The notes beneath the pieces are model-generated. The model searched no databases, was not told the DNA's origin, and worked only from the letters and a program-made list of their open reading frames with translations. From assembly GCA_964017195.1 (NCBI GenBank), contig OZ024893.1:53471415-53535414 (forward strand): DNA of 64,000 bases. The letters are read 5' to 3'. The translations under genes and the position numbers were made by a program. The number at the start of each line of letters is the position of its first letter. Within the stretch, counting starts at the first letter, position 1. Source of the DNA: Siderastrea radians (lineage: Eukaryota > Cnidaria > Anthozoa > Scleractinia > Rhizangiidae). Shown piece after piece: positions 1-10,953 of the stretch.

Positions 1-180
1 GTCGGCAATAGTCAGTATAGTGTCGAGTAAGTCAGTCGGTATGAATTGTCGAAGTTTGTCAAGTCGTTGTTGTAGTTTGTCTTTGTAGTAGTTAAGTCTT
101 CTGTGACAGTCGTTAATCCGCGCTCGGACCAGTCGTCGGCAGGAATATTTCTTCCCGTCCAAAACGGTTTTTCATCCCCC
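1..180. other. No gene seen; GT-rich left edge
   Basis: This edge stretch is rich in GTC/GTT words and has no supportable ORF. By analogy with the sequence before 17,960 it may be spacer downstream of a GPCR copy lying off the left edge, but I could not align it convincingly. Confidence 0.3.
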
Positions 181-541
181 CCGCCCCCTTTTCAATGTCA
201 TGCAAATCTCGCACGAGGTCAGGAGGAGTAAATCGTACCGTCGAATTATCACTTACGATTTGAGGGTAATCGGAATCTGTCTCAACAGTTCTGTCCGGGG
301 TTGTTGTTTAAAATTAAGGACGAACCGTACTTGTTTATTTGTTATTTCAGCATATTTACCTATTTCTTTTTACTGTCATTTAACGGTATTTTATGAACTT
401 TTCTCTGTCTTCTCTTCGCTTGTATGCAATCGGAGTATCATGCCAGAAAAACAAATCTTCGAGGACGTCGAGATTTTTAAAAGTAGGAACGAATGTGAGG
501 AGAGTTTTACACATATTTCTTTTTAATGTAATTTCCAAAAG

Positions 542-2705
542 GCTTTTTTTTTTGTAATTTGTTTTTTTTTTTTGCAACAACACAATACAGTACTTAGGAT
601 ACATTACCTACCGTCACTTAACTTACAAAAAGCGTTACAGTAATACATTACTTACAGTAAATTACTTATAATACACGTTACAGTACTTACAATGTATTAC
701 TTACAATAGCTTGATTACTGTACACGTTACGAAAAAATTAAATACAAAGCAAATAGTTGCTGACTAAAAGTGAAGAAGACCAACTAGATATAACAAGGTT
801 ATTTTCTACTGAGTGTTCATGCCAGCTGCCAACTTAAAATGAGTAGTGAGTTTATTCCTCTCCCTCGCAATATGGAGTTCGATGTTATAAACACGTCTTA
901 TCCTGGCAATAAAACCTCTCAATGAGGGTAAACTTCCATGACATTTCCTTACATAAATGTAATATTTACCCTATAACAGAATGTGATTAATTATAAAGAA
1001 ATCTTCCGTTTTTTCAAAATTCCCTAAAATCAAACCTATCTCATTTAAGGATTCTATAATGACGTTATTATCTTTCAGCCAGGACAAGACGTCTTTCCAA
1101 AATTCAGAAGACACTTTACAACGGGAGAGTAAATGTTAAATGGATTCTAGTTCTTCATTGCAAAACGTACAATTAGGGGATTGCGAAAGCCAAAGCGAAA
1201 TAATTTATCATTTGTAAAGACAATGTTGTTAAGAATTTTGTATTGAAATTCCCTCAGTTTGGAATCAAGTGTAGTACGGAAAGGGAGAGAGTAAACCTTT
1301 TCCCAGTTAATAGATGTCTCTGAGTACTTGTCTGTTATTTTTTGTTGAGCTGTCGGAGGAGTTTGTTTTTTGCGCAAAAAAAGAGTCGTATATCTGTTTA
1401 GAGGTGACATCAGAGATAGGGACAGAGCCACAGTTTAGTTTAATATATGGTGTGCAAGGGATGGGTTTTATTTCATTTATACAGACGGAAGGTCTAACAA
1501 TCGTTTTCCAATCCGATGGAAGAGAGTGAACGACTCCCATAATAAAGAAACGTTGTTCAGGAGAGATCGGCACATAAGAGTCTTCGTGCGAGAAAAGATT
1601 GTTATCCGTAATAAGGTCACCCACCTTTACGATTCCTAAGTTAACTAAATCATTTCTATAGACAGACTTTTTATCAATGCAGATAAACTTATTATTCCAA
1701 ATGATCTCGTTCATAATACCATTAAAAGTGACAGGCGTACTACTATTTAAACCTGACCATGCGTCAAAACATCATAATATTTCGGGAGCTGAGTTTTAAT
1801 TTGACGGTGTCAAAGTTGCAATGCAGAACTAGACTCCCACCAACAGGTAAAATACAACTGTTTAAAATCAATTTCCAAGTACTTGGGTAGTCTTCTAAGA
1901 ATTTCTTTAAACAAATGACAAGTCTAGCACTGACCATAGACTCGATATCCAGCATCTTCAGCCCGCCTTTATCAATATCTGAAATGAGCGCACAGCGCTT
2001 AGCTTTATCTTTTCCATTCCAAATAAAGTTGTAGAAGATCGAATTAGCCTCATTAACAAGGTCATTGGATATTGGAATTACTGATGCTCTGAACATTAAC
2101 TTGGGAATTGCGAAAGTTTTAATAATTTGGATTTTGCCCAAAAGAGATAACTTCCTCCAATTCCACATGTTGATTGATTTTTTAATAGATTTTAATGTTT
2201 GTCGGAAATTTAAGTCGTTCTTCTGTTTTTGGTCATAACCAAAATAAACTCCCAAGATCTGAATAATTTCACAAACCCTATGGTTATTAAAATCCTTCTC
2301 GTGTAGAATACTATTACCAAGTGCTAAAATCTCCGTTTTTTCGTGATTCACACGCAAACCAGAGTATGATCCAAAGGATTCCAGAATAGCAAAGAGGGAA
2401 GCATAAGATTCCTTGTCTCGTACAAAACAGGTCATATCATCCGCAAATAAAGAAAGTTTAATAGTTTCTCCTCCTATTTTAAATCCTTTGATTGAATCGT
2501 CATTTCTAATCTTGATAGTTAGTTTCTAACGCAATGATGAAAAGATAAGGTGAAAGTGGATCGCATTGGCGGACTCCTCTGCTTAACGTGAAGGGGCCTG
2601 TTGTAAAACCATTGTTCATTACACAACTTTTTACGTTTTTGTAGAATGTTTGAATCCACTGAATAAAAGAAGGGCCAAAATTAAACTTGTGTAGTGTTCT
2701 TTCCA
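542..2705 (-). mobile_element. 5'-truncated non-LTR retrotransposon (LINE) with target-site duplication
   Basis: The element reads on the minus strand. Its 3' end near 542 carries two A-rich runs (seen as T runs on the plus strand at 546-585). Its 5' end at about 2,705 starts inside the reverse transcriptase, so most of the element is missing. The 11-bp sequence TTTCCAAAAGG flanks both ends (about 531-541 and 2,699-2,709), and the uninterrupted site survives near 18,355-18,367 in block copy 3. The 3' untranslated part (600-720) contains short degenerate TTACAGTA-like repeats. Truncation, A-tail and target duplication together are the normal signature of target-primed reverse transcription. 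Confidence 0.85.
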
Positions 2706-2715
2706 AAAGGTACAA
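832..2715 (-). pseudogene. LINE reverse transcriptase ORF2 remnant
   Basis: This is the C-terminal part of a LINE ORF2 protein, broken into several frames. Read from high to low coordinates, the 2,715-2,506 part has the reverse-transcriptase core GVRQCDPLSPYLF, where the usual G is C. The next part in another frame contains the catalytic box SLFADDMTCF near 2,430-2,450. The long connection region follows (2,435-1,764 and 1,714-1,307), then a Cys/His-containing tail with HLLF near 1,120. Frameshifts lie between ALE and LTIKIRND near 2,515, near 1,740 and near 1,400, so it cannot make a functional protein. The clade is not certain; the layout resembles L1/Tx1-like LINEs that are common in corals. 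Confidence 0.85.
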
Positions 2716-3539
2716 AAACTCAATATTTATAACAAAAGCTTCTGCGTCTGCAATGTAGCCTTCTACACGTATGTACGAGTCCTTTACAGTCGCTTAAATT
2801 TTATGAAAAGGGTGTTTTATCTGTTGTGTAGAGGCCAGTGGACGCTTTATTTAGCGTCAGTAATAGGTATAGTTAAAAGCAATTTTTAGTTGTTATTTTG
2901 TGCCGGCTCTTTCAGGACTTTCCCTAGTTCGCTTGGCCGTTTTAACTCTGCATCTTATGATTTATGTCACTCAGTCTTAGTATGAGAAGGCCAGCATGTC
3001 TGTTAAACAAAAGACGTTCATTTAATTTATTATAGTTTGTTAACCAGTACACGTGGAACTGTACCAGTGCATTGTACGTTAGAAGCTTAGCTAGCTAAAA
3101 TTTGGACTCACGATTTGAAGAATCAGCAGTCTTTTGTTGTGACTCTATCCCCGTGAGCAAAGTTTCCTTGCAAGGGAAACTTTTAAAAGACCGCGAAGAA
3201 AGTGAAAGTAGGATATTTTAAGCAACATTTCTGTTTTCAGCACGTGCTATTGCAACACCGAACTTTTCCAAACAAAAGAAATCGCTTAGTGATTGTATTA
3301 TTGTACGTATATAAGCACGCCTCTTGTTATTGTATAAAAGTTAATTATTTCAGTGGTCAGAGTAAACTCATACTGTTGTTAAGCTTGGTTTTATTCCTGT
3401 TTGCAAAATACCGCAAGCATGCGATTAGGCGTACAGTTGACTGTCTTGTTAGACATGCTGCACAACTTCGCACACAGAAACAAAGCTAAGAATATACCAA
3501 GGATGGTGTTTAGGTTGCTTGAAGCCCTCGCCAAAAGGA

Positions 3540-3790
3540 ATCGCAAGTTATCTCAAGTTGTGGTAGCTTGCGACCCCGTTTGGCCACGGCTTGCGTAGGC
3601 TTACGTTGGCTTGTGATAACTTGCGTCCACTTTGATCGGGCTCAAATTTTCACGTAAGCGAACGCAATTAAGTTTTTAACCGTTTGGCCACCCGACAAAA
3701 GTCGACGCACTCAAGTTGACATTTTTAAATTTGCGTTGAACTTGAACTCCGTTTGGTCAGGGCTTGAATTAAAAATCCTTTCAAGTTGCC
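3540..3790. repeat. Degenerate tandem repeat with CCGTTTGGCCA-like core (copy 1)
   Basis: The phrase 'CTTGCGAC..CCGTTTGGCCA' and close variants recur at about 3,570, 3,680 and 3,750, separated by related CTTGCG-rich text. The corresponding stretch in block copy 3 (19,630-20,010) has four such cores. No coding potential is evident. Confidence 0.5.
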
Positions 3791-4092
3791 GGTTTAAAAA
3801 TGAGATGCCAACCCTTGCACCAAGAGCCTGGTGAAACCAGGGTTTTACCCTGGTCCAAGCCTGGTTAAAAAACGAGGGTACCCTTGCACCAAGCGAGCGA
3901 AAGTCAAAACCGCAAAGGGAATCACGGATATTTCAAAATGCGTTAAACTGTTACTGTAGAACCGCTATAACCAATAACAAGAAAACAAATGCCAGTTTGA
4001 GAGTTTTAATGGTTTTTAACTGTTTACATCGCATGTCGAAAGATGGTCGCTATTCTCTGCTGTGTACGTAACACTGAAAACACCTAAAACAC

Positions 4093-4195
4093 TGCCTTGT
4101 CCCCAGGCGCCGGTTTCATCGGCTGCAGTGCACCAATCCCACAACTCCACGCGCACCACCTAATACAATAAGGAGGGACGCCTGGGGACGAGGCA
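4093..4195. mobile_element. Short MITE, about 103 bp, in block copy 1
   Basis: The ends TGCCTTGTCCCCAGGCG and CGCCTGGGGACGAGGCA are inverted repeats of each other. The same element lies at the equivalent place in the other block copies (7,513-7,613 and 20,410-20,513), so it was inserted before the block was duplicated. Confidence 0.6.
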
Positions 4196-5400
4196 GCTGA
4201 AAACGGATACATTGAGGCATCAAAAAGTTGTTTTTTTAATGGAAACTTGGCATCGAAGAAGCCTGAGATTATAAATTTAGTGTTCAAAATTTCCATGGTA
4301 TGAGTTTAAAACATTTTAAACATTACTATACAACGGAAACGTTTTATGAAAACTGATGAGTTTTAGCTTGAATAAGTCATTCATAAACAAATACACCTGT
4401 TAGCATACGTGTGCCAACCCAAACAAGCAACTTATTCTTAGTTTTAAGCTCGCATTGTTTTTAGTCCTTCAGAATATTGTTATTGTCCAAAGGATAATAG
4501 TTATAAAAAGATTTCAAAGGGGTTTTGAGAAATGTATGAAGGTATACGTCTAGCAACATCGTTAAATGCCGGCAAGTTTGATTAATTTAACTATACGTGG
4601 ACTGCAACCTTCAAGCTGTTAATTGTCTGTCCTGTATGTAAAATGTTCAGTTTGAAGACGAAACAAAAAGGTGACAAAGGAGACATTTATTCCTCAATAA
4701 CCACTGAATGCTGCCAACACAATAAACCACAATTTATTTACAGCAAGTTATCCACGTAAAAACTACATTTTCTTAGGTTTTCTATTTTTGATCTCAACTG
4801 ATAGAGGCTCCCTGCCAAACAATGTTTTTATTATAGTTGATATTATAGTTAATATAGCTGTCAATTGCGTTTCGAAACTCATCCTTATTCAACAACACAT
4901 AAAAAACTCTTTAACTTCCACTAGATTATGTAAACAGTTTGTTCTGTCGTTTGATCAGGAACCACTGCAGAGCTATTGTCATTAAGGTAAGTTATCTAGA
5001 GGAATACTATAGGAAACAAAGGAAAAGGTCCAGAATAAGCTTTTTATCATTTTTGTTCAGTTTGAAGAGTGCTATTAATTCTCGGCTTCTTGCAATATGT
5101 GCGGCGAGGGCTCTTGTTTAGGCTCTGTGGCAACATGAGTAATTTGGAGAGAAGTATGTTTTTCTTCCCCGAATCGACTTGCTGGTTCCTCAGCAGTATA
5201 TTTTGTTGGACAACTAAAATCAAGTTTCTCAAAATGTGCAGTTATTTCAAGTTGTTCAGTTGATGATTGTTTAGTTCAGTTTCAACTGTTTCTGACCACA
5301 AAAGAATGGAACCTCAAAAAGGCTACATATCTTTTTCTGAAGAAAAAAAAACAAAAGAAATTAGAATTACTAAAGAAAAATGAAAAATGGACATAAGATA

Positions 5401-5712
5401 ACCGTAAATCCGTAAAATTTTGTCTAAGCCCATATGGACTTAGAAAAAAATATATAAACTTTGTTGAACAAAAGGAGTCATTAGAAATGCGCGCTACTGT
5501 TTTCTTTAAACAAAGAACTGTATGCATAATGAAGTATGGGGCTGTGTGGAAATCTTGCCACATTTTATCACTGGGTTATTACCCCGCCGTCAGGACGGGG
5601 TCGTTTTTTTTTTTTTTTTTTTGTCGTGGTTACTTGCCCCAGACCTCCGCTCGGTAAAAACAATACTTGCCGGTAATCTTGGTTCGTTTAGCGTTATTTC
5701 GCCAGAATTTTC
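5401..5712. other. No gene seen; junction after block copy 1
   Basis: Similarity to the other blocks fades at about 5,400. The rest holds a T homopolymer near 5,606-5,622 preceded by ACCCCGCCGTCAGGACGGGG, a short imperfect GC-rich palindrome. No supportable ORF. Confidence 0.4.
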
Positions 5713-6160
5713 ATGAAAGTGGGTGTAGAAAATTACTGGCGATTTAATGGCATGAAAACCCTTTCGATGAAAGCAAGAACGAAGGTGCTAGCGAGCTTTG
5801 AAGCTGGCATGAATTCGCCAAACTTGCCCTGGCACATAAACATTACATCACTGAAACACAAAAGGCGATTCGGGGAAGTCCCTTGCTTTCGCCAAGTTGA
5901 ATAATTCAATAGTGAAATGCAAGCATTTTTTTGGCAGTTTTGCTTTGCTTCACCAAAATCTTTAGGGAAAGTTGTGTAGAAAAGTACAAGAAATTCAATG
6001 GAGTTGACTTCTCTTCGATGAGAGCAAGGAAGAAGGTGCTAGCAAGCTTTGAAGCTGGCACGAATTCACCTAAACTTGCCGTAACACGTAAACATTACGT
6101 CATTGAAAGACAGAAGCCGATTCGGGGAATTGTTTTGCTTTCGCTAAGGCATTTATCGAA
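5713..6160 (+). repeat. Two diverged direct repeats of about 250 bp
   Basis: The segment containing AAGGTGCTAGC, GAGCTTTGAAGCTGGC, AATTCGCC and a CATTAC...GGCGATTCGGGGAA tail occurs at about 5,713-5,905 and again at 5,960-6,150, offset by about 251 bp. Both are open for about 60-90 codons in the same orientation and their translations are related (KVLASFEAG in both). This could be a duplicated short exon or simply a repeat that happens to be open. I do not recognise a protein family. Confidence 0.5.
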
Positions 6161-6620
6161 TCATGGCCTAAAAGTAGACCTTTACGTTTCATTTTTCAGT
6201 AGATAACCGTTCCCTTTCGATTTAAGGATAATTTTTCTTCATCAATAAATCTATTTAAATTTCCGTGCCCTTATTTAATATTTAGAATTACGCTGAGATG
6301 TCATTTCGTTAAAAAATCGGCGTAACTAAGTCACGCCATGGTCAAAACTATTTCGTCACGTTCTTCGTCAGGTGGATGACCAAGGAATGAGGGAAGGGAA
6401 AGGTATTCATACTATAAGGGATCCATGATATCACAAGGAGAAGGGTGCAGAGAAGACGTTGGGGGGGGGGGATGACAGCACACACGTCAAACGTTAGAAA
6501 AATCACCAACTTCAAAACTTTATACCGCTTGGGCACATATGACTCGACGAGGACTTTGAGGGTTAAGGAGGAGCGAAGAGAGGAGATTTTTAGGCTTTTT
6601 CCCTCTTAATTTAATTACAA
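6161..6620. other. No gene seen
   Basis: AT-rich sequence with a G homopolymer near 6,462-6,471. Nothing supportable as gene or named repeat. Confidence 0.35.
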
Positions 6621-7281
6621 AATCACAAACAAAAAACAATAGTTATCAACAAAAGCTCTTAGGTATACACTGTAACCTTCTACACGCATGTACGTATGCT
6701 TCTAAATGGCTTAGAATTCATGACAAGAGTGATCATTTGTGTATCTGGCGCCAGTAGTCGCCTTATTTAGCCTCAGTAATAAGTATAGTTAAAAGCATTA
6801 TTACTGCTCGTTGGACTTAAAGTCGCCCAATAGTTTTTGAAGACTACTAGAGTAACCTTAAACAAACCTTAGTCATGATTCAAAGTGACTTTCCTCTGAC
6901 CCCAATACGTTTTCCAGCTTTTTTTTAAGTATTTATACTAAGACTAAGTTTCGTAGCCCCTTTAAGAAGAATTTTACTGTCCTAGAATTCAATTTATTAT
7001 TGCTGAAAAGGTGGACAAACTTTCGATTCCTCCACGGGATTTGAGTTTAGGCTTCGGTGGATCACTTTGTATCTGAACTCACAAATCTACGATAAATTTC
7101 ATTTCGATAAATTAAGCTTTTTGTATTTTCAATCCACTAGAAAACCAGTTATATAAACGAAGCAATAATCTGCGTCGCTGGCGAGCCGTTATTTGCACGA
7201 AGGTGACGTTTGAGCAACGGAGCGACGAGAACGAGCGGCAAAACACCGCAAAGGGAATCACGGGTATTTCAAAATGTGTTA

Positions 7282-7362
7282 GTCTCCTACGCGGCCGTTC
7301 TTAGGGTCGTGGCGCAACGCTGAGCGTTGCTTGACGACCCTAAGAACGGCTGCGTAAGAGAC
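7282..7362. mobile_element. 81-bp near-perfect hairpin MITE
   Basis: The two arms GTCTCCTACGCGGCCGTTCT and (inverted) AGAACGGCTGCGTAAGAGAC pair through about 30 bp around a short core with a second small stem (GCAACGCTGAGCGTTGC). The element is absent from the corresponding place in copy 3 (near 20,270), where the flanking text is continuous, so it is a later insertion. A TTA/TAA-like trinucleotide flanks it. Confidence 0.7.
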
Positions 7363-7512
7363 TAAAAATGTGGTGAACATTACTGTACAACTGCTATAAC
7401 CAATAACCAGAAAACAATTGCCAGTTTGAGAGTTTTAACGGTTTTTAGCTGTTAATATCGCATGTTGAAAGATGGTCGCTATTCTCTGCTGTGTACGTAA
7501 CACTGAAAACAC

Positions 7513-7613
7513 TGCCTTGTCCACAGGCGCCGGTTTCATCGGCTGTAGTGCACCTATCCCACAACGCCACGCGCACCACCATATAATAAGGAGGGACGCC
7601 TGGGGACGAGGCA
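7513..7613. mobile_element. Short MITE, block copy 2
   Basis: Same element as at 4,093-4,195, with TGCCTTGTCC...GGACGAGGCA ends. Confidence 0.6.
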
Positions 7614-9024
7614 GCTGAAAACGGATACAATGACGCATCAAAAAAAACTTTGTTTTCTATAGAAACTTGGCTATGAAGATGCCATCCTTTATGAAACTAT
7701 AACTTTAGTGTTCAGAATTTCCATGATATGAGCTTAAACCATTTTAAACATTACTATACAACGGAAACGTTTTTTGAAAACTGATAGGTTTTAGCTTGAA
7801 TAAGTCATTTATAAACAAATACACCTGTTAACATACATGTGCCAACCCAACTAGCAACTTATCCTTAGTTTTAAGCTCGCACTGTTTTTTTTTTTTTTCA
7901 GTTTTTCAAACTAGTTTCATTGTCCAAAGGAAAATAGCTATTAAAGAGCTCGGAGGATCTTTGAGAAATTATGTTGGTATACGTCAAGCAACATCATATA
8001 ATGCCGGCAAGTTTGGTTAATTTAACTGTATGTGGACCGCAACCTTCAAGCTGTATATTGCTTGTGATGTATGGGAGAATTTATTCCTCAATAACCACCG
8101 CATGCTGAATTCTATAACAAACAGTCAATAAACCACAACTTAGTTACGGCAAAACTAACTTTAATCTAAACTGATAGAGGTTCCCTGCCACACAACGTTT
8201 TTTGTTATAGGGCAACTAAAATCAAGTTTTCCAAAATGTGCAGTTATTGCAAATTGTCCAGTTAATGATTGTTTAGTTCAGTGAAACTGTTTCTGACCAC
8301 AAAAGAATGGAACCTCAAATAAATAATGTTTTCCGAATAAAAACAAAAACAAAAAAATTTAGAATTACTATAGAAAAATGAAAAATGGACATAAGATTAA
8401 AAAAAAGGCTGAAATTTTCATATTCCTGTGAAAGTTTAAAAGGTTTGTTACGCACACGTTTTCGATCAATTCTTTAAACGGAGTAGAAGTCCGGGAAAAA
8501 GTTCGCTCATAATGACAATTAGAATGACGTGTTGTTCAGACAATATTCATTATTGTTCAAGTATATGGTGCAAATATTTCTCAAAAAGCTACACTTAAAT
8601 TATGCCGGATTCAGTTGGTATTGCTCTACCAAAATATCAAACCGTTTTACATTGTCAACGTTTCTAATAGCAATGTTTTCAAATTTTGCTCGCAATCGGC
8701 TTTTTTGAACTGAATTTGCAATTTTTTAAAAAATGCACACGTCGAAGGTCAAACTGTTATACCCGTTCTCTCCTTAATCGTATTTTCTAACCTGTCTTAA
8801 GATTCTCAGTTTTACCCAGTGTCAAAGGCTGCGTTCACGCTTGGTGCCCGAGCACTAGTGCCTGGGCACCGGCACAAAATGGTGCTGTGTTCAGACACTG
8901 GGTGCCCGATATGTAGATATGTTCACATTCAATAAACCAAGCACGTGCTCACTGCATTTAAAGTGTTCGAATCGCATCATGCATGCGTTCCGCGTTCAAT
9001 ATATCTGCTTGATTACTAGTTTCT

Positions 9025-10257
9025 ATGGCTTTTTTACTTTTTTTAATGCTGTGTTTATATATGAAACACTTAAGAGACGCCATGGACTTCGACGATAGGC
9101 GACGATTAGCGCGAATTGTTACGGAAACCTGCGCTGCCATTACAACAAGATTGTATGTATTCCTTGCTGACAGGAGTGAAGTTGGAGGGAGAGCAGCTTG
9201 GAAAATTCCACGAATTCAGAACGTTTTGGAACACGAATTCCTTCATTTTCCTGACAGAAAATGGCTGGAAAGTTAGCGTATCTCTAAAGATATGTTTGAA
9301 CAGTTGACGCACGATTTGCGGGGCCTTCAGCGACAGGTAACCAGACTGCTCAATCCTGTACCTGTAAGAACAATTGTAGCGATGCTGCTCAAACGCATAG
9401 GAAAAGGATTGGACTCCAGAGAGATCGGAGACAAATTTGGAGTCGGTACTTCTACAGCATGTATGAAAGTTAACGAAGCTATGAAGCTCCTGGTTACTTC
9501 TAAGATGCACATCATAAGCAAACTACAGAGGGGTATAGACTTTCAAAGAATCATAAATGGTTTCCAAAGAAAGTGGAATTTTCCACAGCGTTTGGGAGCC
9601 ATTGACGGTACCCATATACCCATAAAAGCCCCCCTCATCCACCATGCTGACTATTACAACAGGAAAAGTTTCCATTCTGTGATTCTGCAAGGTGTTTGTG
9701 ACATCCAGTGCTGTTTCACTGACGTGTTTGCTGGCTGGCCTGGTCGAGCACATGATTCGAGGGTGTTTGGTCGCTCTCAGATAGGCAAGATGATAACAGA
9801 GGGAAGACTGATACCCGATGATTCAAATTTGTCACGGGTTATTGATGACCACATCATTGAGCCATTTCTTATCGGTGATCCAGCGTACCCTATTTCCAAG
9901 TATCTAATGAAGAATTATCCAGGCAGGAATCTCACACCGGAAAAAGAACATTTCAACTGTAGACTCAGTCGCGCCCGCATACAGATCGAGAGAGCATATG
10001 GACGGCTTAAAGGGAGATGGAGATGTCTGCTTAAGGCGCTGGATTGCGACCTCGACAAAGTTGTACTTCATGCTACATCAGCCTGTATCCTGCACAACAT
10101 GTGCGAAGAGAGAAAGGAGTGCTACCTTGAAGACTGGAACAGGCTGGGAGAGGATGAAATTGATGACCTACCTAGGCCTGATCCGTTGAATGATGATGAT
10201 GCAGATGGCAATTCTAATATCATTAGGAATGTCTTGGCTCATTATTTGTACAATTGA
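9025..10257 (+). pseudogene. Harbinger DDE transposase (HARBI1-like) with one in-frame stop
   Basis: This encodes a Harbinger/HARBI1-family DDE nuclease that would cut and paste the element in the nucleus. The main open part (9,292-10,257, 321 residues) shows an N-terminal helix-turn-helix-like region (RIGKGLDSREIGDKFGVGTSTA) and then the catalytic domain. The first Asp is in AIDGTHIPIKAP, the second Asp in GDPAYP, and the Glu in QIERAYGRLKGRW. An upstream stretch 9,025-9,276 is in the same frame and ends ...RKWLES, followed by a single TAG at 9,274-9,276 and then RISKDMFEQL. The stop probably replaces one residue of a continuous protein of about 410 residues; if so, this is a recently killed transposase. 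Translation from the ATG at 9,292 could still give the DDE core. An acidic C-terminus (DDDADG) ends the protein. Confidence 0.88.
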
Positions 10258-10953
10258 TCACAAAAGTCATGTTAGCATGACCTGCATGATTTCATATTTT
10301 TAACTTCCGGATTACAGTAAGCGGAAAGGAAAGACAAGCCACACCCATTCAAAAGTTCAACTGTATTCCAATATAGCTACTTGTTAACATTACTTTATGA
10401 ACATTTGAACACAGTTCCAGACATCATTCGTTATAAAAGTTATAAATAAATGCCCAATAGGTTTTGTTTTGAAGAGCAGTCTTGTTATAAAATCAGTTGT
10501 GTTTTTACTGTGCAGTTAAAAAATATTATTGTGTATCTCCAGAAAATAAACATACCCCTTAGCTAGTTAAATTCCTCCCATTAGGGTGGTATGGTATTTT
10601 TATGTAGATTGAGTTTAATAAATAAAAGTTATTTTACCTGCAATTCCCTTGCGAACACTTTATTTCACACCATGTTCGCAGAACACAAAATTGCAACGAA
10701 CAGTTTAATATAGGAAATTGCTAATTGCTCTTTGTTTCTTCCGACTTTCTTTCTGGAAACGTAATTGTGTACATCATAAACAAACAGCAGTTAACAGAAA
10801 CTGAACTATACAATATCAAGAGGAAATTGTAATGAACAAGTTAATAATATCACAATATGCTGTTGTGGATAGAACAAGCTATCACAGGTTCAACTCAACA
10901 TAACAACAAAGCCATCGTTATTGACTTAAAACATGCACCTGTATGAAGAGTTT

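Larger units (their letters stand above)
181..5400 (+). repeat. Segmental duplication block, copy 1 (interrupted by a LINE)
   Basis: Sequence at 181-541 and 2,706-5,400 reads as one block homologous to 17,990-21,690 and, from about 2,735, to 6,650-8,400. Shared landmarks include the text around the ATGCAAATCTCGC word (near 199 and 18,003), the CCTTCTACACG word (near 2,759, 6,680 and 18,414) and the stretch starting TGACCACAAAAGAA (near 5,292, 8,295 and 21,551). The two parts of copy 1 join at the LINE insertion point. No conserved ORF spans the block; short ORFs inside it are not shared in frame between copies, so I read it as noncoding duplicated spacer. Block ends are approximate because alignment was by eye. 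Confidence 0.7.
6621..8828 (+). repeat. Segmental duplication block, copy 2, left part
   Basis: This is homologous to about 2,735-5,400 and to 18,400-22,160, with deletions. It includes the GCCAGTTTGAGAGTTTTAA stretch (7,418) and the small MITE at 7,513-7,613. It stops at the Harbinger transposon inserted at 8,829 and resumes after 12,783. Confidence 0.7.
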
